From positions 2,418,001-2,482,000 of the forward strand of contig NZ_CP130427.1 in the NCBI RefSeq assembly GCF_030518795.1: a DNA stretch of 64,000 nt, read 5' to 3'. The notes under the pieces are model-generated. The model did no database searches. It worked only from the letters and a program-made list of their open reading frames with translations, and was not told where the DNA came from. The DNA is from Micromonospora sp. NBRC 110009 (GTDB taxonomy: Bacteria > Actinomycetota > Actinomycetes > Mycobacteriales > Micromonosporaceae). A program made the position numbers and the translations under genes. Positions 52,889-61,536 of this stretch are shown here, piece after piece. The number at the start of each line of letters is the position of its first letter. The first letter of the stretch is position 1.

Positions 52889-54532
52889 TTACAAGCGCAG
52901 CGTTTCGGGGGCGTGCAGGCGGAGCATGGTCACCCCGACGTCGGCGGGCAGCCGCCGCCGGGTGGCGATCGACACCGCCACCATCACGGTGAACGCCAGC
53001 GGCACCGTCCACGCCGCCGGCTGGGTGGTCAACGTGGCCGGCCACCCGCTCAACGGCGGGCCGAGCACGGTGAGCAGCACCGCCCCGACCGCGGCCCCGC
53101 CGCCGACCAGCACCCCGGCGGCGGCGCCCAGGTCGGTCAGCCCGCGCCACCAGATGCCCAGCACCAGCAGCGGGCAGAAGCTCGACGCGGCCACCGCGAA
53201 GGCCAGCCCGACCACCTGCGAGACGTCCAGGCCGGAGAGGTTGAGCGCGAGCACCGCCGGCACGGCCCCGGCGAGCACCGTGGCCAGCCGGAAGCCGCGT
53301 ACCGAGCCGCGGCCGAACACGTCCGTGGAGATCACCCCGGCGACGCTGGTGAGCAGCCCGGACGAGGTGGAGAGGAAGGCCGCGAACGCCCCGGCGGCGA
53401 CCAGCGCGGCGAGCAGCCGGCCGATGCCGCCGTTGCCGAGCGCCGCCCCGGGCAGCAGCACCACCACCGCGTCGGTCTGCCCGGTCACCAGCAGTTGCGG
53501 GGTGTAGATCCGGCCCAGCACGCCGTAGATGGTGGGCAGCAGGTAGAAGACGCCGACCAGGGCGAGCACCACCAGCGTGGTCCGCCGGGCGGCCGCGCCG
53601 TCCGGGTTGGTGTAGAAGCGCACCAGCACGTGCGGCAGCCCCATGGTGCCCAGGAAGGTGGCCAGGATCAGCGAGTACGTCGCGAACAGCCCCCGGTCGT
53701 CGTCCCCGGCGGTGTCCGGCAGCAGCCAGTCGGCCGCGTCGGTGGCCGTACCCCCGGAGACCTCCGGCACCGGGTCGCCCGCGGCGAACTCGACGCGGTC
53801 GCCCGGGCGTACCTCCCGGACGTCGCCGTCGGGGAAGGTGAGGGTCGCCCGGTGCTCGACCACGACGGTGGTCGCGGTCCGGAACGCCGGCCCGTCAGGC
53901 GGGGTCACCGCCGGGCGGGCGTCGGCCTGCCACTGCAACGCCAGGAAGATCGCGGGTACGGCCAGCGCGGTCAGCTTCAACCAGTACTGGAACGCCTGCA
54001 CGAAGGTGATCGCCCGCATCCCGCCCAGCGCCACGTTCGCGGTCACCACCACCGCGACCAGCAGCGCCCCCACCGGGTACGGCGAGCCGGCCACCGTGGC
54101 CAGGGTCAGCCCGGCGCCCTGCAGCTGCGGCACCAGATAGAGCCAGCCGATGAAGATCACGAAGATGGTGGCCAGCTTCCGCAGCCGCGGCGAGCCGAGC
54201 CGCACCTCGCAGAAGTCCGGCAGGGTGAACGCCCCGGAGCGGCGCAGCGGGGCGGCCACGAAGAGCAGCAGCGCCAGGTAGCCGGCGGCGAAGCCGACCG
54301 GGTACCAGAGCACGTCCACGCCGTACTTGAGGATCAGCCCGGCCACGCCCAGGAAGCTGGCCGCCGACAGGTACTCGCCGCCGATCGCGGCGGCGTTCCA
54401 GGTCGGGCTGACCGCCCGGGAGGCGACCAGGAAGTCGGAGGTGGTCCGGGCCAGCCGCAGCCCGTAGAAGCCGATCCCGACGGTGACCAGGGTGACCACC
54501 ACGATCGCCGGTACGACGTACCCGTTGCCCAC
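52889..54532 (-). CDS. SSS-family cation/acetate symporter, second copy with extra loop
   Basis: A 547-residue SSS symporter similar to the ActP copy at 44-45.5 kb: ASRAVSPTWNAAAIGGEYLSAASFLGVAGL, LGGMRAITFVQAFQYWLKLTA, GTMGLPHVLVRFYTNPDGAAARRT. Unlike the first copy it has an insertion of about 75 residues (205-280) between two helices that contains an EHRATLTFPDGDVREVRPGDRVEFAAGD beta-type segment, probably extracellular. It lacks an obvious yjcH-type DUF485 but has a small two-helix partner just upstream (1 nt gap). Confidence 0.87.
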   Translation of the reverse strand: MGNGYVVPAIVVVTLVTVGIGFYGLRLARTTSDFLVASRAVSPTWNAAAIGGEYLSAASFLGVAGLILKYGVDVLWYPVGFAAGYLALLLFVAAPLRRSGAFTLPDFCEVRLGSPRLRKLATIFVIFIGWLYLVPQLQGAGLTLATVAGSPYPVGALLVAVVVTANVALGGMRAITFVQAFQYWLKLTALAVPAIFLALQWQADARPAVTPPDGPAFRTATTVVVEHRATLTFPDGDVREVRPGDRVEFAAGDPVPEVSGGTATDAADWLLPDTAGDDDRGLFATYSLILATFLGTMGLPHVLVRFYTNPDGAAARRTTLVVLALVGVFYLLPTIYGVLGRIYTPQLLVTGQTDAVVVLLPGAALGNGGIGRLLAALVAAGAFAAFLSTSSGLLTSVAGVISTDVFGRGSVRGFRLATVLAGAVPAVLALNLSGLDVSQVVGLAFAVAASSFCPLLVLGIWWRGLTDLGAAAGVLVGGGAAVGAVLLTVLGPPLSGWPATLTTQPAAWTVPLAFTVMVAVSIATRRRLPADVGVTMLRLHAPETLRL

Positions 54533-54533
54533 C

Positions 54534-54980
54534 TCAGCGCTCCGGCCGCTGGACCAGGTCGGTGAAGTCCTGCTCGTTCCGTTCCGCCAGCCGCACGTAC
54601 GCCCAGCCGACCCCGATCAGGAACGGGAAGGCGACCACCCCGAGCAGCAGCCACGGCAGGTTCACCCCGAGCACGGTGACCCGCCCGACCGAGGGTGCGA
54701 TGGCGAACAGCCAGGGCAGCCCGCCCAGCCCGATCAGCACCAGCAGGCTCAGCCGCAGCGCCAGGGTGAGCTGGGCCCGGACCAACCCCTGGACCAGGGT
54801 CTCGCCGACCCGGGTCTGCTGGGTCAGCTCCGACCGGGTCCGCTCCGCCCGGCTCCGTGGCCGGGACACCTCGGCCAGCACCACCCGGGTACGCCGGGGC
54901 GGCGCCGGGGTACGCGGAGCCGGCACCGGGGCGACCTCGGCGGGTCGCCCCGGAGCGTCCTGGTCCTCGGCTCCGGCCAT
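54534..54980 (-). CDS. Small two-helix membrane partner of the second symporter
   Basis: A 148-residue protein with a Pro/Arg-rich cytoplasmic N terminus (1-45), a helix from about 70-95 (LTLALRLSLLVLIGLGGLPWLFAI), a second helix (LPWLLLGVVAFPFLIGVGWAYVRL) and an acidic tail. Position and layout match the DUF485 companions of ActP, though the sequence is only loosely like DUF485. It ends 1 nt before the symporter gene. Confidence 0.7.
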   Translation of the reverse strand: MAGAEDQDAPGRPAEVAPVPAPRTPAPPRRTRVVLAEVSRPRSRAERTRSELTQQTRVGETLVQGLVRAQLTLALRLSLLVLIGLGGLPWLFAIAPSVGRVTVLGVNLPWLLLGVVAFPFLIGVGWAYVRLAERNEQDFTDLVQRPER

Positions 54981-55011
54981 CCCCGGCAGTCTCGCCTGAT
55001 CAGCGGGAATG

Positions 55012-56637
55012 TCAAGGGCAGGGCACCGTCGTGGCCGCCGCGCCCCGGTCCGCGTCGAGCACCGCGCGGGCCCGCGCCCGGCCCACGTTCGCGGCCCGCC
55101 AGCCGTCCTCGGGGAGCTGCGCCGCGATCTCCCGCAGGGCGCAGGAGCGCAACGGCTCCGGCAGCTGGTCCAGCGCCGGTGCGGCGTCCGCCGACAGTCC
55201 GGACAGGTAGCCCACGTCCAGCCGGTCGATCCGCTGCCACCGGGTGACGTTCCAGTCGGCGATCAGCCGGTCGGGGTTGACCACGGCGAGACCGAGCAGA
55301 GCGACCACCCCCGCGCCCAGCACCAGCCGGGGCAGCCAGGCGCCCCGGAGCCGGACCGTGGCCACCCCGACCAGCACGAACAGCAGCCCCAGCCAGAGCT
55401 CCACGGTCGCCACCCCCAGGCGCAGCCGGGTCGCCCCGTACGCCTCGGTGTAGACCCGCATCCGGTAGAGCGCCGAGGCCACGATCACCAGGCTCAGCAC
55501 GGTCAGCCCGCCGATCAGCAGCCGGATCAGCGCCCGGTCGGCCCCGGTGCGCCGGGGCGCCCAGCGCATCGCCCCGGCGATCACCAGCAGGGTCAGCGCG
55601 GAGACCGCGAGCAGTTGCCAGAACCCGCCGCGGGCGTACTCGGCGTAGGTCAGTCCCGCCGTGTGCAGGACGTGCCCGGAGCCGCCGAACAGCACGGTGA
55701 GCTGCACCAGTACGAAGGCGGCGAAGAGCGCGTCGAGCAGGGCCAGCGGCAACACCCACTCCAGCCGCCGCACCGCCCGCGCCGGCCCCGCCCGCAGTTC
55801 CAGGTCGGGCGGCGCGGCCAGCAGGTACGCCCCGCCGAGCAGCACCGCGCCGACCAGCAGCAGGCGGAAGATCCAGCCGAACGCGCCCGGGGTGGAGACG
55901 TCGGGCAGCGCTTCGGCCACCAGGTCGGCGAAGACCGCGTCGGCCGAGGAGAAGAGCAGCCCGAACAGGAGCAGCAGCACGGCGGTGACCCCGAGGCTGG
56001 CCAGGAGTCGTCCGATGCTCGGCCCGCCGTGCCGGGGCCGGGGCAGCCCCCGGGCCGCCCAGGGCAGCGCCCGCAGGCTGGCGATCGGCGGCAGCACCCC
56101 GGCCGCCAGCAGGCCCAGCGGCGTACGCCCGCCGGCCACGGCGAGCGAGGCGGTGCCGAGGGCGGCGATCAGGCAGAGCGCGAAGAGCCAGCCGGCGGCG
56201 CGTACCGTGCCGACCCCGACCAGGGCGACGGTGGCGACCGCCCAGGCCAGCCGGGCCGCCCGGCCCGGCGCCCCCGTGGCGCCGGGACGGACGGCCGGCT
56301 CGGCCCCCGCCGTGGTGCTGCTTTCCTCGGGTACGCCGACCGGCGGCGACCCGGCCGTGCCGAGGGCGGCGGCGCCGGCCACGGTGGCGACCAGCCAGCC
56401 CAACCCGGGCCGGTCCAGCGGCACCACTGACGCGCCCACCCCCGCCGCCACCGCCACCGTGCCGAGCACCACCGGTCGGGCCGCCCCGACGGCTCCTGGC
56501 CAGCGTCGCTCCCACGCGGACGGCAGCGGTGCCGGGCGGGCGACGAACTGCGGTGCGTGCTGGGGGTGCAGACCCGTCGGGTGAGCCAGCGCCAGCCGGG
56601 GATCGATCGGCGGCTGCGGCGGGTGTGCGGTGGTCAT
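55012..56637 (-). CDS. DUF4173 domain-containing membrane protein
   Basis: A 541-residue polytopic protein with about twelve helices. Family features are RPVVLGTVAVAAGVGASVVPLDRPGLGWLV, PSIGRLLASLGVTAVLLLLFGLLFSSADAVFADLV, FVLVQLTVLFGGSGHVLHTAGLTYAEYARGGFWQLLAVSALTLLVI and YTEAYGATRLRLGVATVELWL. The function is unknown. The C-terminal region (RLDVGYLSGLSADAAPALDQLPEPLRSCALREIAAQL) is extracytoplasmic. Its ATG overlaps the histidine-kinase stop (ATGA), so it belongs to the two-component operon. Confidence 0.83.
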   Translation of the reverse strand: MTTAHPPQPPIDPRLALAHPTGLHPQHAPQFVARPAPLPSAWERRWPGAVGAARPVVLGTVAVAAGVGASVVPLDRPGLGWLVATVAGAAALGTAGSPPVGVPEESSTTAGAEPAVRPGATGAPGRAARLAWAVATVALVGVGTVRAAGWLFALCLIAALGTASLAVAGGRTPLGLLAAGVLPPIASLRALPWAARGLPRPRHGGPSIGRLLASLGVTAVLLLLFGLLFSSADAVFADLVAEALPDVSTPGAFGWIFRLLLVGAVLLGGAYLLAAPPDLELRAGPARAVRRLEWVLPLALLDALFAAFVLVQLTVLFGGSGHVLHTAGLTYAEYARGGFWQLLAVSALTLLVIAGAMRWAPRRTGADRALIRLLIGGLTVLSLVIVASALYRMRVYTEAYGATRLRLGVATVELWLGLLFVLVGVATVRLRGAWLPRLVLGAGVVALLGLAVVNPDRLIADWNVTRWQRIDRLDVGYLSGLSADAAPALDQLPEPLRSCALREIAAQLPEDGWRAANVGRARARAVLDADRGAAATTVPCP

Positions 56638-57707
56638 GCGGCCCCTCCTCGGGCGAGTTCGGTACGCGGAAGCGTGACCTCGATCCGGCAGCCGGGGCGG
56701 GCGCCGGGTGCGGCGGCGGGCGGATCGGCGACCCGGATGGTGCCGCCGTGCAGTTCCACCACCCAGCGGGCGATCGCCAGGCCCAGCCCGGTCCCACCCC
56801 CGGCGGCCCGTTCGCCCCGGGTGAACCGCTCGAACACCCGGGACCGCTCGGCCGCGGGGATGCCCGCGCCCTCGTCGCTCACCTCGACGTGCAGTTGGCC
56901 AACCCGCTCCTCGGCGGTGACCAGCACCGTCCCGCCCGGCGGGCTGTGCCGGGCGGCGTTGTCGAGCAGGTTGGCGAAGACCTGGTGCAGCCGCCACGGG
57001 TCGGCGTGCACGGTCAGCGGCGCGGGCAGCGCCCGGAGCCGGAAGTGGACGTCCCGGCCGGTGCCGGCCGCCGTCGCGGTGGCTTGTTCCACCGCCTCGT
57101 CGAGGAAGTCGGCGACGTCGATCCGGACCCGCCGCAGCGGGACCACGCCGGCGTCCATCCGGGACAGGTCGAGCAGGTCGGCGACGAGGTGCCCGAGCCG
57201 CTCGGTCTGGGCGAGCGCGGCGCGCAGCGCCGCTGGTTCGGGGGTGGCCACCCCGTCGACCAGGTTCTCCAGCACGCCCTGCAACGCGCTGATCGGCGTA
57301 CGCAGCTCGTGCGAGACGTTCGCGATCAGCTCGCGCCGGCGCTGGTCGGCGGCGGCCAGGTCGGCGGCCATCTTGTTGAACGCGTGAGCCAGCTCGCCCA
57401 CCTCGTCCCGCGAGGTGGCCCGGACCCGGCGGGTGTAGTCGCCCCGGGCCATCGCCCCGGCCGCAGCGGTCATCTCGCGCAGCGGCGAGGTCATGCCGTG
57501 GGCGAGCACCTGGGCGGTGAGCAGGGCGATGGCGATGGCGGTCAGCGCCGTGCCCGGCGGGAGCCAGCCGATGCCCCACCAGAAGTAGCCGACGGCGACC
57601 GCCCAGGAGGCGACCAGTAGGACGCCGAGCTTCATCTTGATCGACCGGACCGGGTCGAGGGGCCGGGGTAGCACCCGGTTCAGCGAGTCCACCAGTCGGG
57701 CACTCAC
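56634..57707 (-). CDS. Sensor histidine kinase (HAMP-type)
   Basis: A 357-residue sensor kinase. Two helices (about 26-45 and 52-70) flank only a short extracytoplasmic loop. HAMP domain about 70-125. Phosphoacceptor H133 in NVSHELRTPISALQGVL; N box NLLDNAARHSPPGG; G boxes DEGAGIP and GGGTGLGLAIARWVVELHGG. The short loop suggests sensing in the membrane or through the downstream DUF4173 protein. The GTG overlaps the response-regulator stop as GTGA. Confidence 0.9.
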   Translation of the reverse strand: MSARLVDSLNRVLPRPLDPVRSIKMKLGVLLVASWAVAVGYFWWGIGWLPPGTALTAIAIALLTAQVLAHGMTSPLREMTAAAGAMARGDYTRRVRATSRDEVGELAHAFNKMAADLAAADQRRRELIANVSHELRTPISALQGVLENLVDGVATPEPAALRAALAQTERLGHLVADLLDLSRMDAGVVPLRRVRIDVADFLDEAVEQATATAAGTGRDVHFRLRALPAPLTVHADPWRLHQVFANLLDNAARHSPPGGTVLVTAEERVGQLHVEVSDEGAGIPAAERSRVFERFTRGERAAGGGTGLGLAIARWVVELHGGTIRVADPPAAAPGARPGCRIEVTLPRTELARGGAA

Positions 57708-58381
57708 GCGGGAACCTCCAGCGCGTACCCGACGCCGTGCACCGTCCGGATCAGGTCCGCACCGAGCTTGCGGCGCAGCGCCTTGACGTGGCTGTCGACG
57801 GTACGGGTGCCGGACCCCTCCGCCCAGCCCCACACGTCGGCGAGCAGCCGCTCCCGGGGCAGCACCGTGCGTGGGCGGCCGGCGAGGTGCACCAGCAGAT
57901 CGAACTCGGTGGGCGTCAGGTGCACCTCGGCACCGTCCTTGACCACCCGCCGTTCGGCCGGGCTGATCTCGATGTCGCCGAGCCGCAGGGTGACCGGAGG
58001 AGTGGTCGCCACGCGTTCCATCCGGCGCAGCAGCACGTGTACCCGGGCCGCCAGCTCCCGCATCGAGAAGGGCTTGGTCAGGTAGTCGTCCGCGCCGACG
58101 GCCAGCCCGACCAGCAGGTCGGTCTCGTCGTCGCGGGCGGTGAGCATGAGCACCGGCACCGGGCGGTCGGCCTGGATCCGCCGGCACACCTCCAGCCCGT
58201 CGAAGCCGGGCAGCATGACGTCGAGGACGACGAGGTCGTGCTGCCCGGCCCGGAACTTGTCGACGGCGCTCGGCCCGTCACCGGCGATGTCCACGGTGAA
58301 GCCCTCCGCCCGCAGGCGGGCGGCGACCGACTCGGCGATGGTCCGTTCGTCCTCGACCACCAGTACCCGGCGTTCCTTCAT
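57704..58381 (-). CDS. OmpR-type response regulator
   Basis: A 225-residue response regulator with phosphoacceptor D54 (VVLDVMLPG), K103 (LTKPFS), and an OmpR winged helix (TPTEFDLLVHLAGRPRTVLPRERLLADVWGW, RTVDSHVKALRRKLGADLIRTVHGVGYALEVP). It is the first gene of a three-gene unit with the sensor kinase and DUF4173. DnaA-box-like sequences and the IS110 element lie directly upstream, so the insertion may have altered its promoter. Confidence 0.92.
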   Translation of the reverse strand: MKERRVLVVEDERTIAESVAARLRAEGFTVDIAGDGPSAVDKFRAGQHDLVVLDVMLPGFDGLEVCRRIQADRPVPVLMLTARDDETDLLVGLAVGADDYLTKPFSMRELAARVHVLLRRMERVATTPPVTLRLGDIEISPAERRVVKDGAEVHLTPTEFDLLVHLAGRPRTVLPRERLLADVWGWAEGSGTRTVDSHVKALRRKLGADLIRTVHGVGYALEVPA

Positions 58382-58425
58382 GGCGTCCGACTGTAGGGAC
58401 CGGCCGTGGAGATCGGTGGCGCGCC

Positions 58426-58447
58426 TTGTGAACAACCTGTGGAGAAC
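58426..58447. promoter_or_regulatory. DnaA-box-like half cluster left of IS110
   Basis: TTGTGAACAA (58426-58435) and CTGTGGAGAA (58438-58447) each differ by one to two bases from a DnaA box. They lie between the response-regulator start and the IS. Confidence 0.3.
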
Positions 58448-58461
58448 GCGTCACTCCTGAT

Positions 58462-59661
58462 GCTCCTGTAATGCAAGCCGGGCTGGTCAGAGCTCTGCGA
58501 GGGCTGTGGATGACGGGGGCCGGATCCGCAGGGATTCCAAGATCAGCGGGTAGACCTGACGCGCGATGTACCGCTTCAGACATCGGGAGATGTCTCTGTT
58601 GCTCAGTCCTTGCTCGCGTCGGCGCTCGACGTAGGTCAGCGTCTCGGGATGGCAGCGCATCCGGTTGACCGCGACGATGTAGAGCGCCCTGTTGGCCATC
58701 CTGTCCCCGCCTCGGTTGAGGCGGTGCCGGTCGGTGCGACCGGAACTGGCTGGGATGGGTGAGACCCCGCAGAGTGCGGCGAACGCCCGTTCGTCGCGGA
58801 TCCGCTCCGGGTTGTCGCCGGCGGTGATGAGCAGCTGCGCGGCGACTTCGGGGCCGATTCCGGGCAACTCCAGCAGCTGCGGGGCGGCCTGCTTGAGCAG
58901 GACCTGCAGGTCGACGTCGGCGGCCCGGATCTCGCGGTCCAGGTCGATGACGCGACGCGCCAGCCGACGGATCGCGGTCTTGGTCGCCGCGATCGGGTCG
59001 GCGATGTCCAGGGCTGGCCGCAACGCGGCAGCGGTCATGATCAGTTCCGAGTTGCGCAGGTCCAGGAGTTGGGTGCGCAGCGGTTCCGGGGCGGTGCGGA
59101 CCATGCCGACCAGGGCGTTGATCGCCGCGGTGCGCGACTTCACCGCTGAGGTGCGGGCCACGCGGATGACCCGGATGGCCTCCACCTGCCCGTCTCGGTT
59201 CTTCGGGGTGGTGGTCGCGGTGCCGGCCAGCACCGCCCGGGCGGCGGCCTCGGCGTCGATCGGGTCGGACTTGCCACGCCGGCGGCGCATCTTGCGGTTG
59301 GGCCGGTCGACCTCCACGAGATGCACGCCCTGGGCGCGCAGGTAGCGGGCCAGGCCGACGCCGTAGCTGCCAGTGCCCTCGATCCCGACCGACCGTACCG
59401 GACCGTGGTCGCTCATCCACGCCAGCAGCGCCCGGTAGCCGGCCACCGTGGTGGGGAACTGGCGATGGCCATGCATCCGGCCGACCTCGTCGATGACCAC
59501 GGCGGTGTGGGTATCGGCGTGGGTGTCAACGCCGCCGATGACTTCGAACTGGTGATCTGTCATGGTGGGTGGTGCTGTCCTTCCAGGTGACCAACCGGGG
59601 CAGCACGCACCGTCGGGCGGACGGACAGCACGGTGATGGGACCTCTTGCACAGGCTCCTGT
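58462..59661 (-). mobile_element. IS110-family insertion sequence (ends estimated)
   Basis: The only mobile element seen. It carries one intact IS110 transposase. The direct repeat GCTCCTGT occurs at 58462-58469 and 59654-59661 and may mark the recombined ends; IS110 elements usually lack terminal inverted repeats and often make no target duplication. About 90 nt of noncoding DNA between the transposase start and the right end could encode a bridge-type RNA, as shown for IS621. The ends cannot be fixed from one copy. Confidence 0.5.
58487..59563 (-). CDS. IS110-family transposase
   Basis: A 358-residue DEDD transposase. N-terminal RuvC-like part: GVDTHADTHTAVVID, IEGTGSYGVGLARYL, and EVDRPNRKMRRRRGKSDPIDAEAAARAV (D and K/D residues of the DEDD set). 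C-terminal transposase domain: LLELPGIGPEVAAQLLITAGDNPERI, ALCGVSPIPASSGRTDRHRLNRGGDRMANRALYIVAVNRM. The length and motifs are intact, so it may be active. IS110 recombinases use a guide RNA and a DEDD/Ser site. Confidence 0.92.
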   Translation of the reverse strand: MTDHQFEVIGGVDTHADTHTAVVIDEVGRMHGHRQFPTTVAGYRALLAWMSDHGPVRSVGIEGTGSYGVGLARYLRAQGVHLVEVDRPNRKMRRRRGKSDPIDAEAAARAVLAGTATTTPKNRDGQVEAIRVIRVARTSAVKSRTAAINALVGMVRTAPEPLRTQLLDLRNSELIMTAAALRPALDIADPIAATKTAIRRLARRVIDLDREIRAADVDLQVLLKQAAPQLLELPGIGPEVAAQLLITAGDNPERIRDERAFAALCGVSPIPASSGRTDRHRLNRGGDRMANRALYIVAVNRMRCHPETLTYVERRREQGLSNRDISRCLKRYIARQVYPLILESLRIRPPSSTALAEL

Positions 59662-59807
59662 CAGGTCACACCCGTCCGTTCGGCGCGTGCACCCGGCGCG
59701 GCCGACAAATCAGGCGAAGGGCAGCCAAGGCGCCAGGTGGACAAAGAGTCAGACCAGCGCCGGGAGCACGACGATCATGGCCGACCGGGCGGGACGAAGC
59801 ATCTCAC

Positions 59808-59850
59808 CGTGGATAACCCGGTGGACGACGCCGGGGTCGTTGTGGACAAC
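59808..59850. promoter_or_regulatory. Three DnaA-box-like repeats right of IS110
   Basis: GTGGATAAC (59809-59817), GTGGACGAC (59821-59829) and GTGGACAAC (59842-59850) occur in the same orientation. The last, with its upstream T, is the complement of the perfect actinobacterial DnaA box TTGTCCACA; the first is close to TTATCCACA. They lie just downstream of the DUF5701 gene on this strand. Confidence 0.5.
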
Positions 59851-59856
59851 CCGGGT

Positions 59857-60519
59857 TCACTCCAGGCCGGTGCGGACCGGGTGGGCGGTGGCCGAGCCGA
59901 GCCAGGTGTGCGGGTTGCCGTACCAGCACCAGCCGAGCTTCGGCGCGCCCTGGCTGATCCAGAGGGCGGGCACCCGCTTGTCCCCGCAGCGCGACCCGAC
60001 CAGCGAGAAGCACCGGTTGCTGGCCAGCGCCGGCGGATGCAGGGTGACGAAGGCCAGGCCCTCGTCGATGGTGATCGGCAGCCGGCCCTGGGCGGTCATC
60101 TGCTCCAGCGCCGTGGCGGGCGGGAGGTTCCGGTACTCCTCGCCCCGGTCCACGTCGAAGAGCAGGTACGCCGGCCCGGCCGGCACCTCCAGCTCCTTGA
60201 TCGGGTCGAACCTCGGGAGGTCGGCGGCGGGGAAGTTCCGGTCGAGGATGCCGGGTTTGCGCTTGCCGGCGAGCGTGGTCAGCGCGATCCGCGCCTCGAC
60301 CGGCACCAGGTCGCGAGTGATCACCAGGAGGAACGGAATCCGCCCCTCGGTCGGCCGGGCCAGGCCGGACGCGCGAGCCAGGGCCGCTCCGCGCAGCGGG
60401 GCGACGACTTCGCCGAACTGCTCGGCCGACATTCCGGCCAACGCCGGGTAGCCCTTCTCCATCAGGGTGTGGACCTGACGGTCGAACTCGGCGGCGACAT
60501 CGAACGCGGATCCGGTCAC
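59857..60519 (-). CDS. DUF5701 family protein
   Basis: A 220-residue soluble protein. The N-terminal FDVAAEFDRQVHTLMEKGYPALAGMSAEQFGEVVAPL is the signature of actinobacterial DUF5701. Other parts are RIPFLLVITRDLVPVEARIALTTLAGKRKPGILDR, YLLFDVDRGEEYRNLPPATALE, and WCWYGNPHTWLGSA near the end. No known function. The GTG at 60519 has GGAGG five bases upstream; a GTG at 60531 is less good. It is divergent from the prepilin peptidase gene. Confidence 0.78.
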   Translation of the reverse strand: MTGSAFDVAAEFDRQVHTLMEKGYPALAGMSAEQFGEVVAPLRGAALARASGLARPTEGRIPFLLVITRDLVPVEARIALTTLAGKRKPGILDRNFPAADLPRFDPIKELEVPAGPAYLLFDVDRGEEYRNLPPATALEQMTAQGRLPITIDEGLAFVTLHPPALASNRCFSLVGSRCGDKRVPALWISQGAPKLGWCWYGNPHTWLGSATAHPVRTGLE

Positions 60520-60598
60520 GGGGGCCTCCACTCACTCCGACACGCTTACCGTACAGTGTACGACAAGCTCGCGGTATTCCTCGGCGGCGCAGGTTGGC

Positions 60599-60604
60599 TA
60601 CCAT
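60599..60604 (+). promoter_or_regulatory. -10 box of the prepilin peptidase gene
   Basis: TACCAT is 6 nt before the GTG at 60611; no ribosome-binding site is present. Confidence 0.45.
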
Positions 60605-60610
60605 GCGCCG

Positions 60611-61348
60611 GTGCTGCTCCCGCTCGTGGCCGCGGCCACCCTTGCCGGCGCCTGCTGGGGGCTGGTGCTGCCCGGGCTGGTCGACCGGTACGCCGTCGAG
60701 TGGCCGGCCGGCACCCCACGACCGCCGTGGCGACGAGGGTGCGCGCGCTGTGGCGCGGAGGCCGGTTGGTGGCGGTCGTCGGGTGCCTGCGCCGAATGCG
60801 GTCTGCGGCCGCGACCTGGGCGGTGGATCACCGTCCCGCTCGCGGCCGGCGTGTGCGGGGCCGTCGCCGCCGCCGTCGGTACGACCCCCGCACTGCCGGC
60901 GTTCCTGCTGCTCGCCGCGATCGCCGTGCCGCTGGCCCTGGTCGACCTCAAGGTGCTCCGGCTGCCCGACCCACTGGTCGGCGCCGCCCTCGCCGGCGGG
61001 ACGGGCCTCCTGATCGTCGCCTCGGTCGCGGAACGGGACGGGGCCGCGCTGCTCCGCGCCGGTGTCGCCGCGCTGGCCTGCGGTGTCGGCTATTCGACAC
61101 TGGCGCTCCTGCCGGGATCCCAGCTCGGATTCGGCGACGTCAAGCTGGGCGCGGTGCTCGGGCTGTACCTCGGCTGGCTCGGCTGGTTCCCCGTCGTGGC
61201 CGGGGTGCTGCTCGCCCCCGTGCTCAACCTCCCGCTGGTGATTGGCCTGCTCATGGCGGGTCGGGCCGGTCGGAAGACGGCGGTGCCGTACGGTCCGGCG
61301 ATGCTCGTCGGGGCGATCACCGCGACCGTTCTGGTCGCGCTGCGATAA
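60611..61348 (+). CDS. Prepilin peptidase (A24 family)
   Basis: A 245-residue membrane aspartyl protease for type IV prepilins. Catalytic aspartates lie in VDLKVLRLPDP (near 120) and GFGDVKLGAV (near 175). Four cysteines (CARCG and CAEC) form the usual cytoplasmic zinc-type loop near residues 45-63, which in full-length enzymes precedes the methyltransferase part. About seven helices. It would process the adjacent Flp pilin and is the first gene of the tad locus here. The start is GTG, leaderless-like. Confidence 0.9.
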   Translation: MLLPLVAAATLAGACWGLVLPGLVDRYAVEWPAGTPRPPWRRGCARCGAEAGWWRSSGACAECGLRPRPGRWITVPLAAGVCGAVAAAVGTTPALPAFLLLAAIAVPLALVDLKVLRLPDPLVGAALAGGTGLLIVASVAERDGAALLRAGVAALACGVGYSTLALLPGSQLGFGDVKLGAVLGLYLGWLGWFPVVAGVLLAPVLNLPLVIGLLMAGRAGRKTAVPYGPAMLVGAITATVLVALR

Positions 61349-61536
61349 CCCGACCGGACACATTAGCCTCCGCCCCACGTAGCCGTCCGGCCTGGACTGA
61401 CGAACGATCATCCGGTGCTGTCTCGACCTGCGGCGTCATTGACACGCTTGCTTGCGTACGGGAAAACTCGGCTCGTTGCTTGCCCAACGTCAAATAGCGG
61501 TCGCAGACCGCGATCCCTCCCCTGGAGCGTTGTTCA
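61349..61536. other. Intergenic stretch upstream of the tad pilin genes
   Basis: An unusually AT-richer region (for this genome) with TTGACA at 61439-61444 and AAAACT at 61463-61468 (18 nt apart), a plausible pilin promoter. A 6-bp hairpin at 61497-61511 and GGAG at about 61523 lie in the leader. Strong pilin expression would fit a canonical promoter with an untranslated leader. Confidence 0.45.

Noticed and set aside
58487..59563. IS110 region as the edge of a larger island
   Set aside because: Flanking genes look like core genes with the same composition; only a single IS is evident.
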